A DNA stretch of 64,000 nucleotides, from NCBI RefSeq assembly GCF_910594005.1, contig NC_057832.1, forward strand, positions 105,845,152-105,909,151, given 5' to 3'. The position numbers and the translations under genes were made by a program. Positions 42,386-54,301 of this stretch are shown piece by piece. The notes beneath the pieces are model-generated. The model was given only the letters and a program-made list of their open reading frames with translations. It searched no databases and was not told the DNA's origin. Origin of the DNA: Cervus elaphus (Eukaryota; Chordata; Mammalia; Artiodactyla; Cervidae). Position 1 is the stretch's first letter. Every line of letters starts with the position of its first letter.

Positions 42386-44620
42386 TTGATTTTGTTGGTT
42401 AAATAAAAAAGAATTTATTACCTCCTAAATCCTCCCAGCAATGTAAAGGGTTAAGTGTCTCCTTTATGGTTGGGAACACTGATGTACCCATAGGATAACT
42501 GATTGAGTTAACAGCTAACAAGTAAGTGGCTTATGTGATGTGAAAATCCCACTTTCTTGATTCATAATCTCATTAATCTCACCAGAGAAAACAAACTGCT
42601 TCAATACCTATCAATAGCTTGCTTACAGTAAAATTCCAGGTAGACACATTTCTGGGAATGTTGTACTTGGAAATCTACATCAGAATATTTCCAGCAAAAA
42701 AAAAAAAAAAACAGAAGTGGATTTTACTTTTCGTATTTATAGCATTTGAACCTGTGAAGACGAGGATGGATTTCTTTTTAAAGACTGTCTTGGTAGACGG
42801 AGCCTTTAGTCAGGATGGTACAAGGTTACTTTCACATTTCGTTTTAGCAGCTCCTGCTGTTTCCAAACTCCATGCTGACTTTTCTTTTTTGTCAGTCTAG
42901 GGTTGACTGAAACCAGACTGACAGTAGCCGTAATGACTGAGATCTTTATTATTCCTTTCCGCTGTTCTCATTCCCCTCATGCATGCCTCTCTCGTTTTGT
43001 GCTGAGATATTTTAATGAGTTTCTGAATGATTGTTTTCCACTTTTCCTAATATCCCTGCTCAGGTCACTAAATTAGAGGAAAGCATTTGAGCAAATGGGA
43101 ACGGAAACAAACAAATATCATTACCGTGAGGACTGCTGAAGTCACAGCTATTAGGAACGTGAAACGTCTCTTGACTAGAAGTATGGAAAAGATGCTGCCA
43201 GTTGGAAGGGTTAATTACTAGATGCTGGCTTCAAAAGAAGACAGGGCAGCTTAGAAGATCCATTTGTCAACAGCAGTAAGGAACACACTTCTTCTAGTGC
43301 CTTCTGTGATCACTAAATGCTTCTCCTGGAATGTATTGGGTGGGGAGAAACAATTGCACAGATCTTGATTTTCCAACTTTTCTGTGCTGTTTCATCACCC
43401 AGAGACTGGGAATCTGGCTACTAGCAACAAAATGCCAGAGTTCTCATGTTTAAAACCAGAGGAATAACAAGCTGCAAATATTTATAACTTGGTATGTCTC
43501 AGAATGTTTTCCCCAAGTTCCTCTTTTCCTGTGCCCACTCATGTGGCATCTGAATTTCTGCCCACTCAAGGAGTTAATCTAGATGAAAATTTTAATCTCT
43601 TTTGAGCACAATCTTAAAAAGTACACTTGATCACAAAAAGATAGTGACTCCTATTTCGGGGGTACTTTTTTTTAATCCATTTCCATGACAGACAGGAATT
43701 GGGTTCTGGTGCAGTCAAATGGCTCTTGCATGCCCATCACAGATCCATTAGAGCAGCAGATTTTGTTGTCCTCAACTTATTTCTCCTGTGGGACAGGTGA
43801 GCATATTATGAGGAGCTGAATATTCATTTGGTGCCCCAAATTGGTTTCTTTGGTGGCTCATAATTAATCCCTGTGTTTTATGCACAGTAAACATTCAATA
43901 GATGTTTTTAAAAATGGAAGTCAATTGTTCAGGGATATCTCTAAGCAAAGCTGTGACTGAAGACTAAAAGATGAAGATCCTGTGTTTGCATTTAAAGCCT
44001 TACCTCTGACAATGGAATGAAATGACTTCCTTCTCAATTTAAGAAATATCAAGACTGATTGATGATGGAAAAGGAGGAACCTCAATGAAACCTACAAATT
44101 GACAAATATGTAGCCGCCCACTCATGGTCTAAAGTAAATCCTATTTAAATTCTATGCATGCACTCAGTTTATTTCCACATTCCTGTGTGAGAATGACTAT
44201 TCTGAATGCCTGATAATTGTATGTGTAAAAACCAGTTGTTTCATTTAGATATGAACATGATTTTTGCCAAGGATGTAGTAGAAGACATAGACAAGTAAAT
44301 ATCCTTGGAAAGAAGTAATTAAAAATGTAAAAATCAGACCAGTATTGTAAAGGAGTAAACTTGGATATCAAGCTGGAAGAATTAAGGTGTTTAAGTCTTA
44401 TTTTAATTATAGGGAATAGCATCTTCACAGGCAGAACAATGGACCAATAACTTCATTACCAAGACTCCTGGTTCTAGGCTAAATGATTACTTTCAACCTT
44501 CTATTTGGTAGCACTTTTTTTTTTTATTAGAAAAATGTTTTGTTGACAACGTCCAATAAAGTTGAGAGGATCTTCGCCTAGTCCCGGCCTAGTATTGCTT
44601 TCATGATATGATGCCATCAT
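42386..44620. other. 2.2-kb repeat-free tract
   Basis: No transposon recognised apart from an A homopolymer at 42697-42711. Composition is balanced compared with its AT-rich surroundings. A 93-codon frame at 42619-42900 spans the A-run and is not believable. A reasonable place to look for conserved non-coding sequence, although that cannot be judged here. Confidence 0.4.
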
Positions 44621-44624
44621 AATT

Positions 44625-44745
44625 ACATATTTGTTTGCTTCTCACCACTAGACTGCATATCTTTGAAGACAAGGGCTGTGTCTATTTCCTTGGCTTCTGT
44701 ATCCTCAGAGCTGAGCACAGTGTATTTGATAGCACTAAAAGAATG
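44625..44745 (+). mobile_element. L2 LINE 3' end, sense
   Basis: CACCACTAGACTGCATATCTTTG, ACAAGGGCTGTGTCTATTTCC, then GAGCTGAGCACAGTG follow the L2 3' UTR consensus. Confidence 0.6.
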
Positions 44746-44783
44746 TGCACACCTATTAATGTTGTTGTATTATTAATTATGAA

Positions 44784-45007
44784 CGCGTGTGTGCCAAGTC
44801 ACTTCAGTCATGTCTGACTGTTTGCGAACCCATGGACTATAGCCTGCCAGGCTCCTCTGTCCATGGAATTCTCCAGGCAAGAATACTGGAGTGAGCTGCC
44901 ATGCCCTCCTTCAAGCATCTTCCCAACCCAGGAAAGGAACCCATGTCTCTTATGCCTCCTGCATTGGAAAGCGGGTTCTTTACCACCAGAGCCATCTGGG
45001 AGGCTAG
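44784..45007 (-). mobile_element. Bov-tA SINE, antisense, near full length
   Basis: CCAAGTCACTTCAGTCATGTC to CACCAGAGCCATCTGGGAGG. TTATGAA at 44777-44783 and 45008-45014 is a 7-bp duplication. Confidence 0.93.
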
Positions 45008-45014
45008 TTATGAA

Positions 45015-46495
45015 TGGTCCTATACAAAATAGAGCACTTGCCTTTAAATGAAATTATTTGCTGCATTTTATGACATGATTTCATCATATCCATGTCTGAC
45101 TTTTTACTCACAATAAAACTATTTTGGCTTTTAAAGAAGAAGTCAATGGGAAATAAGGTAAACACATTTGCTGGAATATTTTGATTCTTTGTATTGAATT
45201 AAGTGATGGAGCATCAGCGTTGGGGTAAATTCCTATTTGGATCATTGACAATATGACTTTTTTTCAAGTTAGCAACCTGAACACCCATAACCTGCAGCCA
45301 TATGTACTTTAAAAATATTTTCTCAAGTGAATTGAAATGGGAATCTGAAGATTGTTAGTTTTCGTTTCATTACTTCATTATTGAGTGATCTGGGATAAGA
45401 ATGTTCTGGTGCTTTAGTTTCCATGTCTTTTAACCAGGATTAGTAGTGTCTGCACTTAGGATTTTAAGTCAAATGGAATAATACGTCATCATTTCCAGCT
45501 ATGGTGCTTAGGAAGGTAACTTGGATCATGGTGACAGTAATAAAAAGGGTCAGAGACAGCTGTGGGGCAGAAATGAAGCCTTCCATGTGACTGTGGGAAA
45601 TTAATTCATCTTTCAAATATTTATGAAACAGTAGTTATGAGTCAAGAGATCTATAAGAAATGAAGAAGGGAAACAGACAGAAGGCAGCTCTCTGCTCCTG
45701 GACCAGGGTTCTTATGTAAGACCTGGTGAAACAGGATTCAGACCCCAGGATGGCCAGACTGTGCTCTGAGGAACCAGGAAATTGGGAGCATCTGGTTAAA
45801 GTGATGAATGTGTGGGGAAGAGAAACTGAAGCTTCTGGATGGCAGATTTTGAAGCACAGGTGCTATCAACTACATTATCACCCAAACCTGAAAACTTGAA
45901 GCTAAATATGTACAGAGCTTTGGTACATGACATATGGTGTTTCAAATATAAAACTTATAGACCATCTGTCAGATCTAGTGGGGCTTTAGTCTGGAAGAAT
46001 GACTGAAGATTGGAGAACCTGCTACATTTGCACACCCAGAAGTAACTAGACAATTAATACATATTAATTTACTGGTCATCACAGATAAAGTGTAGTTTCT
46101 GTAAAGAGTTACAGGAAATATGGTCTTGTCCTTAAAAAGGTAAAGCAAGACAATAACAGAAGGGCAGGCAGAGTGCATGGCTTTACATTGCTCCTAGTTC
46201 TTAGGCTTCAGTTTCATGGTCCATCATCACGATTACTCTTGTGCATTTGCCGTAAATATCCTTGCCCTCCTTGGCCCCTTACATGCTTGGCAAAGTCACA
46301 ACCCTGGATAAACAGAATCTCTCTGCCTTTCCAAGCTTGTAGTCGTGCAACTGAATATCTCTGGAGAAAAACACACAGTCATGTCTTGTCTTACTTTAAA
46401 TTCAGGGCTGTAAAGTTCAGTGGGTTCTTGAAGTGGTTAGGCCATTGAATTATCCATCCCCTGTTCCCTCCCTCCTCACTCACCTAGCAGGGCTC
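45015..46495. other. no recognised element
   Basis: AT-rich unique DNA. A 91-codon forward frame at 46173-46448 has no recognised domain. The right edge may be the most diverged part of the following L2. Confidence 0.4.
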
Positions 46496-46499
46496 TGTC

Positions 46500-48572
46500 C
46501 TACCTTCTCTGCTTTGCTTCCTTGTTCTATTTCCCAGGGATAAATCTTTATTTCACTGAGAAAACTGAAGTAATCAGAAGAGAATGTCTAGAAGCCCACA
46601 TCCCAGTTACTTCCCTATGAACGCCCACACCCATACCCTCAGATTCCTTGTTTGTTCCCATAAAGCATCTTTGCTTCTATCAAAAGCTAGTTGCTCCCTT
46701 TGTTCAGTATATCTCATCCCCTTTTGCCTACTCAAGGACATTGCTATAGCAATTCTTTATTATTTCTCTTATGCATCATTTCCCCTTTTAATTTAAACAT
46801 AATTTTTCTCTTAAATGAAACAAAATCTTCTCTGACTCCACTCCCTCCAGCATGTTTGTATTAAGCTCTTTGCTTACAATTTCTCATTTTCCATGCATTC
46901 TTAAACCATTCCAATCAAGCTTTCATTTTTACAAATTTCACCAAAACTGCCCTCATTAAGTCTACCAGTGACCTACATCTTGTCAGTTCTAATCGTCAGT
47001 TCAGAACCTCTTTCCATTGGCTGTGTTTGGTCTTTCCCTCCTCCTTGATCCACGTCATTCACTAGATGGGTCTTTGACTTTTACCTCACTGGCTGCTCCT
47101 TCTTAGTCTCCTTAGTTGCTTTCTCCTCTTCTCCCCAGCCTTTGATGTTGCAGAACCCTAGGGCTCAGACCATGCTCTTCTTTTCTCTATGTTTACTTAC
47201 TCATTGGGTGATTTTATTTAGATCTATTTTATTTAGGACCAGATAACATACTATAGATCTATATAATATCTGTTTGCTGATGATCCTTAAATTTGTAACT
47301 CTAGTCCAGAATTCTTTCCTAAATTCTAGACTTATCTACCCAACTACCTACTTATCCTACTTGGCATTTCTACTTGGGAGCCTCAGAGGGATCCCAGTCT
47401 CAGCCTGTGTGAAACCAAACTCTTGACTATTAGGCAACTTATCTCTCTACCTTCTCCACCTGTAGCCTTCCCAAACTCAACTGATGGCAATTTGACTCCT
47501 CCAGTCATCCTTGCAGTCATCTTGGGCTTTTCTCTTTCTCTCATACTCTACATTCAATCTATTGGAAAACCTTCAAATTATATGCAGAATCCGAGCATTT
47601 CTTACCAATCCACAATAACCTCCCTCACCTGAGCCATCATCGTCTCTCACTAGGGTTGCAGAGGGAGACTCCTGGATGATTTCTCTATTTTTCTTATTCT
47701 CCTACACACTGCTTTCAACCCAGTGGCTGAAAGTGAGCCTGTTAAAATGTGCATCAGTTCATGACACCCGTCCCTTCAAATCCACATCTCAATCAGAGCC
47801 AAAGATCCAACATGATCTGACTGCCATTGTCCCTGCCCCTCCCCCAACTCCTCTCTACATACTCTCCCACTGTGTCACTCCCCTGAGACACACCTGCCAC
47901 CTAACTACTCCTCAAATATATTCTGTACTTTATTCCTTATGAGCTCTTCCTAGAATGTTCTCTCAGATATCCTCTTGGCTCCATTGCACAACTCCTTCAA
48001 GTCTTTGCCTGTATATCTGCCTTTCCCAATAAGCCTGTCTGACTACTCTCTTCAATACTACAAACTGCTCTGACTCCCTGCACTCCTGACATCACTTAAT
48101 CCTGCCTGACTCTTCCTTTTTGTTAACATGTACCATCTTCTCGGGCTTCCCAGGTGGCACTAGCGGTAAAGAACTGGCCTGCCAATGCAGGAGACATAAG
48201 AGATGGAGGGTTCAACCCCCGGATCAAGAAGATCCCCTGGAGGAAGGCATGGCAATCACTCCAGTGTTCTTGCCTGGAGGATCCCGTGGACAGAGGGGCC
48301 TGGAAAGCTATAGGACCATGGGGTTGCAAAGAGTTGTACACAACTGAAGAGACTTAGCTTGCACACATGCACACTATCTTCTCACGTATGATATATATAA
48401 CCCATTTATCAGGTTCATTGTTTGTTGTATGTCTCCCTACAGTCCCAGTAAAATGTCATGAGGGCAGGGATCTTTTTCTGGTTTGTTTTTGTTGATTTAT
48501 TCCAAACTCCTAGCACTCTGCCTGGTACATATTATATGTTCAATAAATATGTGTTGAATAAATAAATGAATA
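46500..48572 (+). mobile_element. L2 LINE, about 1.85 kb of RT region and 3' UTR, sense
   Basis: This reads in order through the CR1/L2-clade reverse transcriptase: TTGCCTACTCAAGGACATTG, then ACTGCCCTCATTAAGTCTAC with CCAGTGACCTACAT, then TCACTGGCTGCTCCTTCTTA, the catalytic box at 47273-47287 (now FADDP, followed by a stop), TCTTTCTCTCATACTCTACAT, CTTCAAGTCTTTGCCTG, and the 3' end TGTCATGAGGGCAGGGATCT to GTTCAATAAATATGTGTTGAA. All frames are broken, as expected for an element inactive since early mammalian evolution. One Bov-tA lies within it. Confidence 0.85.
48143..48375 (+). mobile_element. Bov-tA SINE, sense, inside L2
   Basis: GGGCTTCCCAGGTGGCACTA through CAATCACTCCAGTGTTCTTGC to GAAGAGACTTAGCTTGC. 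ATCTTCTC at 48135-48142 and 48376-48383 is the duplication. Confidence 0.94.
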
Positions 48573-48659
48573 GCGGTAACTCTATCATCATCTAGACTAA
48601 AATTTATACAAATGCTTTTTTGCTTCTCTTTTATCTTTTGAGCATATTTCACACATATT

Positions 48660-48886
48660 ATTTTTTAAAAGTTTTTATTCATTTAATTTTGGTTGCACTG
48701 AGTCTTCGTTGCTGTGCGAGGGCCTTCTCTAGTTGTGGCGCGCAGGCTCTAGGGCATAGGTTCAGTAGTTGTGGTTCACGGGCTTAGCTGCTCCATAGTA
48801 TGTGGGATCCTCCCAGATCAGGGATCAAACCCGTGTCTCCTGCATTGGCAGGCGGATTCTTCCACCACTGAGTGACCAGGGAAACC
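48660..48886 (-). mobile_element. CHR-type SINE, antisense
   Basis: TTTTGGTTGCACTGAGTCTTC, CTAGTTGTGGCGCGCAGGCT, then CTCCTGCATTGGCAGGCGGA and ACCAGGGAAACCC is the reverse complement of the long CHR form. CACATATT at 48652-48659 and 48887-48894 is an 8-bp duplication. Confidence 0.88.
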
Positions 48887-48894
48887 CACATATT

Positions 48895-49382
48895 CTTGAA
48901 AATTACATAGCCATAATTCTAGATGATTATTGAGGTAGAAAATTACAGGCCTCCTATTTCATGTATAAAAATGTAAATAATGTCTATATTTTTACATGAA
49001 GTCTTAAATTTCTATGTCCTTGGACTTTTTGATTTGATTCTAGCAAATGATCTTGCCTGAATGCTTTGGAACCATAGTCCTTCACAATGAGCAGCTTCAG
49101 TAAAGAAAGGAATGCTGCAAACTCAAATGCAAAGGGCCAGATGTAAGAGACATTTTGGGTAAAGCTACATATTGAAAACATTTACAGGAGTGAAATTCTG
49201 TTGTAGATTTAGTAACATGAACCTGTATTTAAAGCCTTTCTGTGAAAAAACAACCTTTTTTGAGATATCTGGGACATTAAATTTTAGTATATTGAGTATA
49301 GAATGTAGACTTCAGTTTCTAAAGGTCACTCGTAACTAATTGATTGTCATGGCTAAGAGTATCCAAATTATTAATTGTAACT
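48895..49382. other. no recognised element
   Basis: AT-rich unique DNA between two SINEs. Confidence 0.4.
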
Positions 49383-49392
49383 TTGGAAAATA

Positions 49393-49617
49393 TGCTGGGC
49401 TTCCCAGGTGGCACAGTGGTAAAGACTCTGCCTGCCAATGCAAGAGACACAAGAGATGCAGGTTTGATCACTGAGTTGGAAGAGCCCCTGGAGTAGGAAA
49501 TGACAAGCCATTATAGTATTCTTGCTTGGAAAATTCCATGGACAGAGAAGTCTGGCGGGCTATAGTCCAATTCATGGGGTACCAAAGAGTCAGTCACGCC
49601 TGAGTGACACACACACA
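49393..49617 (+). mobile_element. Bov-tA SINE, sense, perfect target-site duplication
   Basis: GGGCTTCCCAGGTGGCACAG to CAGTCACGCCTGAGTGACAC. TTGGAAAATA at 49383-49392 and 49618-49627 is exact. The body is more diverged than most copies here. Confidence 0.94.
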
Positions 49618-49627
49618 TTGGAAAATA

Positions 49628-50399
49628 AATTATTGGATTTCTCTTTATAAAACATATGAATTTTTTTTTAATTTTAGCTTTGTGCATGATGGTAAATTAA
49701 GTGACAACTTTTTATGTATGAGAAATTTGTTTTGGTAAGTATAAGACTGTAAGGAAAACCCCCTATAACCTCATTCTCCTATCTTTAGACAAAATTAGTC
49801 CTTCCTAGAAGAAGTATTTTAAAGTGGGAGAAAACAAGAACAACAATTAAAGAATTCTGGGTGTTAGAACTGGATTCTAGTTTGTACCCGGTCACAATCT
49901 TGAGGGGTTAATATAATCCTCAGCATCAGTTTGGTTCTGTAGGTCCGAGTCAGCTTATCTCTAGTGTTCTTTGAGTTTATACTTTATGTTTCAGCCATGT
50001 TTATGAAAGAAGAAAGCATCCTATTTCAGATTTAATTAGCCAAAGAGATAATTTCTAGGACTGGATGTCAGTTATTTTATCCAAGCAAATTTTCTGTATT
50101 GCCTGGAAAACAATACTGGTATCTTTCTTAAAATTTCCTGTGTTTATCCTTCTGAAACTTAAGGGAGTGCATTTTGTCTGACTAAAGATGTGAGCAGCCT
50201 GTCTGTTGCTCCTGTCCTCAGCAACCCGAGGACAAGTGATTTGTGTTGTTGACTTTGGAATCAGTCAAATGAATAATTTGGGCCCTGTTTTCCTTAGACA
50301 TCCATCACTTTCCTATCAATAAACTGGAGACAATGCCATCAAAATTTGACGTCTGGAGACCTATTGTGAAGGAGCTTTGTATTTGCTTTTCTACATCAA
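49628..50399. other. no recognised element
   Basis: Unique DNA with no frame or repeat recognised. Confidence 0.4.
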
Positions 50400-50540
50400 A
50401 CTGTTAACTCTTGTCTGTTATCTTTATGGGAGTGAAGAGCCCTTTTCCACCACTGTATACACTTAAGCCAGCACAGTGCCAGGCACTCAAAGAATATTTA
50501 TTGAATGAGTGAATAAATAATTGAATGAAAGAATGAACTT
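50400..50540 (+). mobile_element. L2 LINE 3' end, sense
   Basis: CAGCACAGTGCCAGGCACTCAAAGAATATTTATTGAATGAGTG is split by small changes but follows the L2 terminal consensus, ending in GAATGAAAGAATGAAC. Confidence 0.6.
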
Positions 50541-50575
50541 TGTTTGGATACCATATTGTAAAGAGTGATTTAGAC

Positions 50576-50766
50576 CAGCAGTCTCCAGCCTTTTTGGCAC
50601 CAGTGACCGGTTTTGTGGAAGATCATTTTCCCATGGGCTGGGGATGGGAGGTGGTTTAGAGGTGATTCAAGGGTATTACATTTATTGTACACTTTATTTC
50701 TATTATTATTGTATTAGCTCCACCTCAGATCATCAGGCATTAGATCCTGGAGGTTAAGGACCCCTG
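50576..50766. mobile_element. hAT-family non-autonomous DNA transposon with 8-bp duplication
   Basis: The left end CAGCAGTCTCCAGCCTTTTT and the right end GGTTAAGGACCCCTG are imperfect inverted repeats. The interior has ACCGGTTTTGTGGAAGATCA and CATTTATTGTACACTTTATT. ATTTAGAC (50568-50575) and AATTAGAC (50767-50774) form the 8-bp duplication typical of hAT elements, with one mismatch. Most of the interior of the full-length family is deleted. Confidence 0.75.
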
Positions 50767-50776
50767 AATTAGACCA

Positions 50777-51003
50777 CGGGCTTCCCAGGTGGCGCTAGTG
50801 TTAAAGAACCCGCCTGCTAATGCAGGAGGCGGAATGAGACATGGGTTCAATCCCTGGGTCGGGAAGATCCCTTGGAGGAGGGTTTGGCAACCCACCCCAG
50901 TATTCTTGCCTGGAGAATCCCATGGACAGAGGAGCCTGGTGGGTTACAGCCCATAGGGTCTCAAAGAGTTGGACATGCTTGAAGTGATAGCATGCATGCA
51001 TCA
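50777..51003 (+). mobile_element. Bov-tA SINE, sense, perfect duplication overlapping the hAT site
   Basis: CGGGCTTCCCAGGTGGCGCT to GACATGCTTGAAGTGATAGC with a GCATGCATCA tail. TGAATTAGACCA at 50765-50776 and 51004-51015 is exact (12 bp) and contains the hAT target-site copy. Confidence 0.95.
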
Positions 51004-51015
51004 TGAATTAGACCA

Positions 51016-52834
51016 TAGGCCACTTTATAACTGGAAAGATAAAGAACTTTAAGAAAAAAACCACATTAATAGGACAAAGATTCTCCTTATTTCAAAGGTG
51101 GGGGCTCAGTTATGAGCAATGGGGAGAGACTATTCATCTTTCTGGACAGAAGCAGCAAGAGCACTCTCTGGCCACCTTGGCTGGGCTGCTGTTTGCAGGG
51201 TGCTTAAATCTGGCCTGATGACAGAAGAGTAACTGCGATTCACTTGATAAAAGAAATTGGTCTCTCTCTTTTCCTCTCCTCAGACACTTTTCTCTTTTGT
51301 GACTAAACTTTTCATTTGCATTTTCATATATTCAGCTATATTTATACCTGAAGATGTATATTTGTGTTTTTCCCTGAGTTTTTGTTTTCCTACAGGCTAT
51401 TTTCAAAAACTACAGTTGTTTTCATTACATCTAAACAATTACAGCAGAACTAGCTTTTCAATCTCATTCACTTCTTGGATTACCAAAATCCAATTACCAG
51501 AAATATCTCAGGATGCTTTTTTTGTCTCCAGTTTCTCCCTGACTGCTTGCTAGTGTCTGGAACATAGGAAGCTGTCAATAACTAGGTAATTAGAATAACT
51601 ATTAACACATTTGAGCATCTTAGGATGATCAGAGTTTCAAAGGAGATTTCTATGCTAATACGTGTATTTCAGAGCCATTTAGTTAAAATATGCTTTGAAA
51701 AATGTTTTGTAAATTAGTTTTTATTAGAAATTTTAGAGAAATTAATACACATATTCTTATCAATTGTTTAGACAACTCTAATCAGATATACTGTTAAACT
51801 TCAAAAGTCTGAAAGAGTTCTTTTAACTATATTGGTTTGATTATGATTCTGGTGATTTTATTCCTATTTATGTTACTTTTCTGATGCTATTTGTATTAGG
51901 AAGTCATGAAAAATTACTTTTATTTCATGTTTGTGGGTTTTAGGTTTTTTCCCATAATACCCTTCAGCTCTTATCTTTTTTATTATGCTAAATCTAAAAT
52001 TACATATCTAAACACATCATTTCATAAGTATTATTATTGATTGTATTGTGTTTTTATGGCTAGTACAATATAGTTTGTTAAATATGTGCTTTTACTAAAA
52101 TTTTAATTTCTAAAATTATTCTCTCTTAGAGTATAATTCCCACAGAATTCCCATATGAGAAGAAAATAGTTTGTTTCTGTCACTTTTATTATAAATGTCC
52201 ATATTGTTCTCCAGAATATTTGTGCTGTTTTACATTTTCACCAGTTATGAGATTAAGCTCCTGTCTGGCTGCCTGGTGTTGAACATTTATTACCATTTTT
52301 AAAATCCATTATTTCAAAGAAGATTGATATGCAATGACATTATTTTCTTTAATTTCATTTTCATCTCAGTTTGAATATATTAATTTGATATACATTTTAT
52401 AGCTTATTTTATTTTTATTTCCTGTACATGTATTACTTTCATTTTCCTACTCTTTTTTTCATCTGGAGAGCCTTCCAATTTCATGATTTACATCTTTCTT
52501 TTTTATTATTTTATACAATAAGGTTTTTAGTCAGTGATTGAACCTTGGGTCTTAAGAAATATAATTGTAAAAGTAATATATGTTCATAAAAGCACTGAAG
52601 CAGTACTGGAAGATGAAAATCAAAGTTAAAAGTCTTTTTCGGCACTCTCCACCCCTCATTTTCAGACTTCATTTTTGTTTTGGGATTGAAGTTGTCTCTG
52701 TAATACTAATTATATTTTATACTAGCACTGATTTATTTACCAGATTTAAATATTACTTACTGACTCCCCAATATAAAAGAAAAGGAATTTAGATTATTTA
52801 CACAAATATTTTTCACATGCAGCATTTAGTCCAT
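51016..52834. other. AT-rich DNA, possibly old L1 at 52060-52430
   Basis: TATTGTTCTCCAGAATATTTG followed by TTTTACATTTTCACCAGTTATGAG is reminiscent of an antisense old L1 3' region, too diverged to call. A 98-codon frame at 51257-51553 is serine/phenylalanine-rich without a recognised domain. Confidence 0.35.
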
Positions 52835-52956
52835 CAAAAAATATTTACTGAGAAACTTCTGTGGTGGAGGCAGATCAGTGAAAAAGATAGAATTGGCTTC
52901 TACCCTCACGGTGTTTACACTCTAATAGGAGGTAGAAATAGATTAAACAAGTAATA
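52835..52956 (+). mobile_element. ancient LINE-derived repeat, truncated
   Basis: AAAATATTTACTGAGAAACTTC, GCAGATCAGTGAAAAAGATAG, TACCCTCACGGTGTTTACAC. The same old family as 41420-41715, interrupted at its right by the next SINE. Confidence 0.45.
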
Positions 52957-53094
52957 CAGATCCCTGGGTTGGGAAGATGCCCTGGAGAAGGGAAAGTCTA
53001 CCCACTTCAGTATTCTGACCTGGAGAATTCCAGGGACAGTATAGTCCATGGGGTCGCAAAGAGTTGGACATGACTGAGCGACTCTCACTTTCAT
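52957..53094 (+). mobile_element. Bov-tA SINE (short-body form), sense, 5' truncated
   Basis: AGATCCCTGGGTTGGGAAGA to GACATGACTGAGCGACTCTC. The body has the shorter GACAGTATAGTCCATGGGG form. Confidence 0.9.
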
Positions 53095-53349
53095 TTTATA
53101 GATGTGATGGTTGTTACCAAACAGGAAGCATAATGAACAAGTGAGTTTATAAGAGAAGCATTCCCTTAGTGCGTGTGTATGGGAACAAGGAGAGACCCTT
53201 CTAAGGAAATGCCATTTAAAGGAGAAGGAGACACAGGGCTTAGGTAGCAAAAGGGGGAATTCGAGATGTGGGAGGATTACATATAATTTTTATACCATCT
53301 TTTCCTTTTTTCTCTTCTCATCCAAACTGTTAGGAATATAGTACATATG
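53095..53349. other. no recognised element
   Basis: Unique DNA between SINEs. Confidence 0.35.
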
Positions 53350-53695
53350 CACTTCCCTTGTAGCTCAGCTGGTAAAGAATCCACCTGCAATGCAGGAGAC
53401 CCTGGTTCAGTTCCTGGATTGGGAAGATCTCCTGGTGAAGGGATAGACTACCCACTCCAGTATTCTTGAGCTTCCCTGGTGGCTCAGATGATAAAGAATC
53501 CACCTGCAATGTGGGAGACCTGGGTTCGATCCCCAGGTTGGGAAGATCCCCTGGAGAAGGGAATGGCTACCCACTCCAGTATTCTTGGAGTGGAAAATCC
53601 AAGAATCCTGGAGAATTCCATGGACCGAGGAACCTGGTGGGCTACAGTCCATGGGGTCACAGCATCAGACATGACTGAGTGACTCTCACTTCATT
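53350..53695 (+). mobile_element. dimeric Bov-tA SINE, sense
   Basis: First unit from ACTTCCCTTGTAGCTCAGCT to CCACTCCAGTATTCTTG, second from AGCTTCCCTGGTGGCTCAGA to GACATGACTGAGTGACTCTC. The same head-to-tail plan as 27050-27350. The second body has an internal 27-bp gain around GGAGTGGAAAATCCAAGAAT. Confidence 0.92.
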
Positions 53696-53844
53696 TCATA
53701 TATAATTTATCATATCAAATAACTAACATAAACTTCTATTCTTTAATTCATCGCTAGATGATATTCTTTCCCTTTCCACTTTTTAAGATGAAATTAGCAC
53801 TCAGTTCACTTCTACATTGTCCTTCATAATCTTCTAACTTCTGT

Positions 53845-54021
53845 GAAAGTGAAAGTCATGCCCAACTCTTTGGCTACTCTGTTCATGGAATTTTCCAGGC
53901 AAGAATACTGGGTTGGGTTGCCATTCCCTTCTCCTGGGGATCTTCCCAACCCAGAGATCGAACTTGGGTCTTCTGCATTGCAGGTAAATTTTTTTTACCA
54001 TCTAAGCCAGCAAGGAAGCCC
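53845..54021 (-). mobile_element. Bov-tA SINE, antisense, with ISRE-like end
   Basis: GAAAGTGAAAGT (53845-53856) through GCCCAACTCTTTGGCTACTC to CTAAGCCAGCAAGGAAGCCC. AACTTCTGT at 53836-53844 and 54022-54030 is a 9-bp duplication. Part of the body is deleted. Confidence 0.93.
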
Positions 54022-54030
54022 AACTTCTGT

Positions 54031-54301
54031 AGGTATACTGTTTACATTTTCAACAATAACATTTTTCATTCTTTTCTGGTAACATTAAGTAAGGCTTCTG
54101 TGCTATGCCTATTGACTTTAAAAATTGAAAACCAAAAAATATTTACAATATAATAATTACATAAACATTATTCACTGCAAAAACCAACTGTGATTGAACC
54201 TGAGGACTAAGTCTTTTCATAAAAATAACCTTATCATCCAGGGCAGATTAACTCCCCCCACTTTTTAAAGTATATAAAATGATCAAAATTATAGCATATG
54301 T
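54031..54301. other. no recognised element
   Basis: AT-rich unique DNA. Confidence 0.35.

Noticed and set aside
46173..46448. 91-codon forward frame near the L2 start
   Set aside because: No recognised domain; partly old repeat-like DNA; no splice or conservation evidence available.
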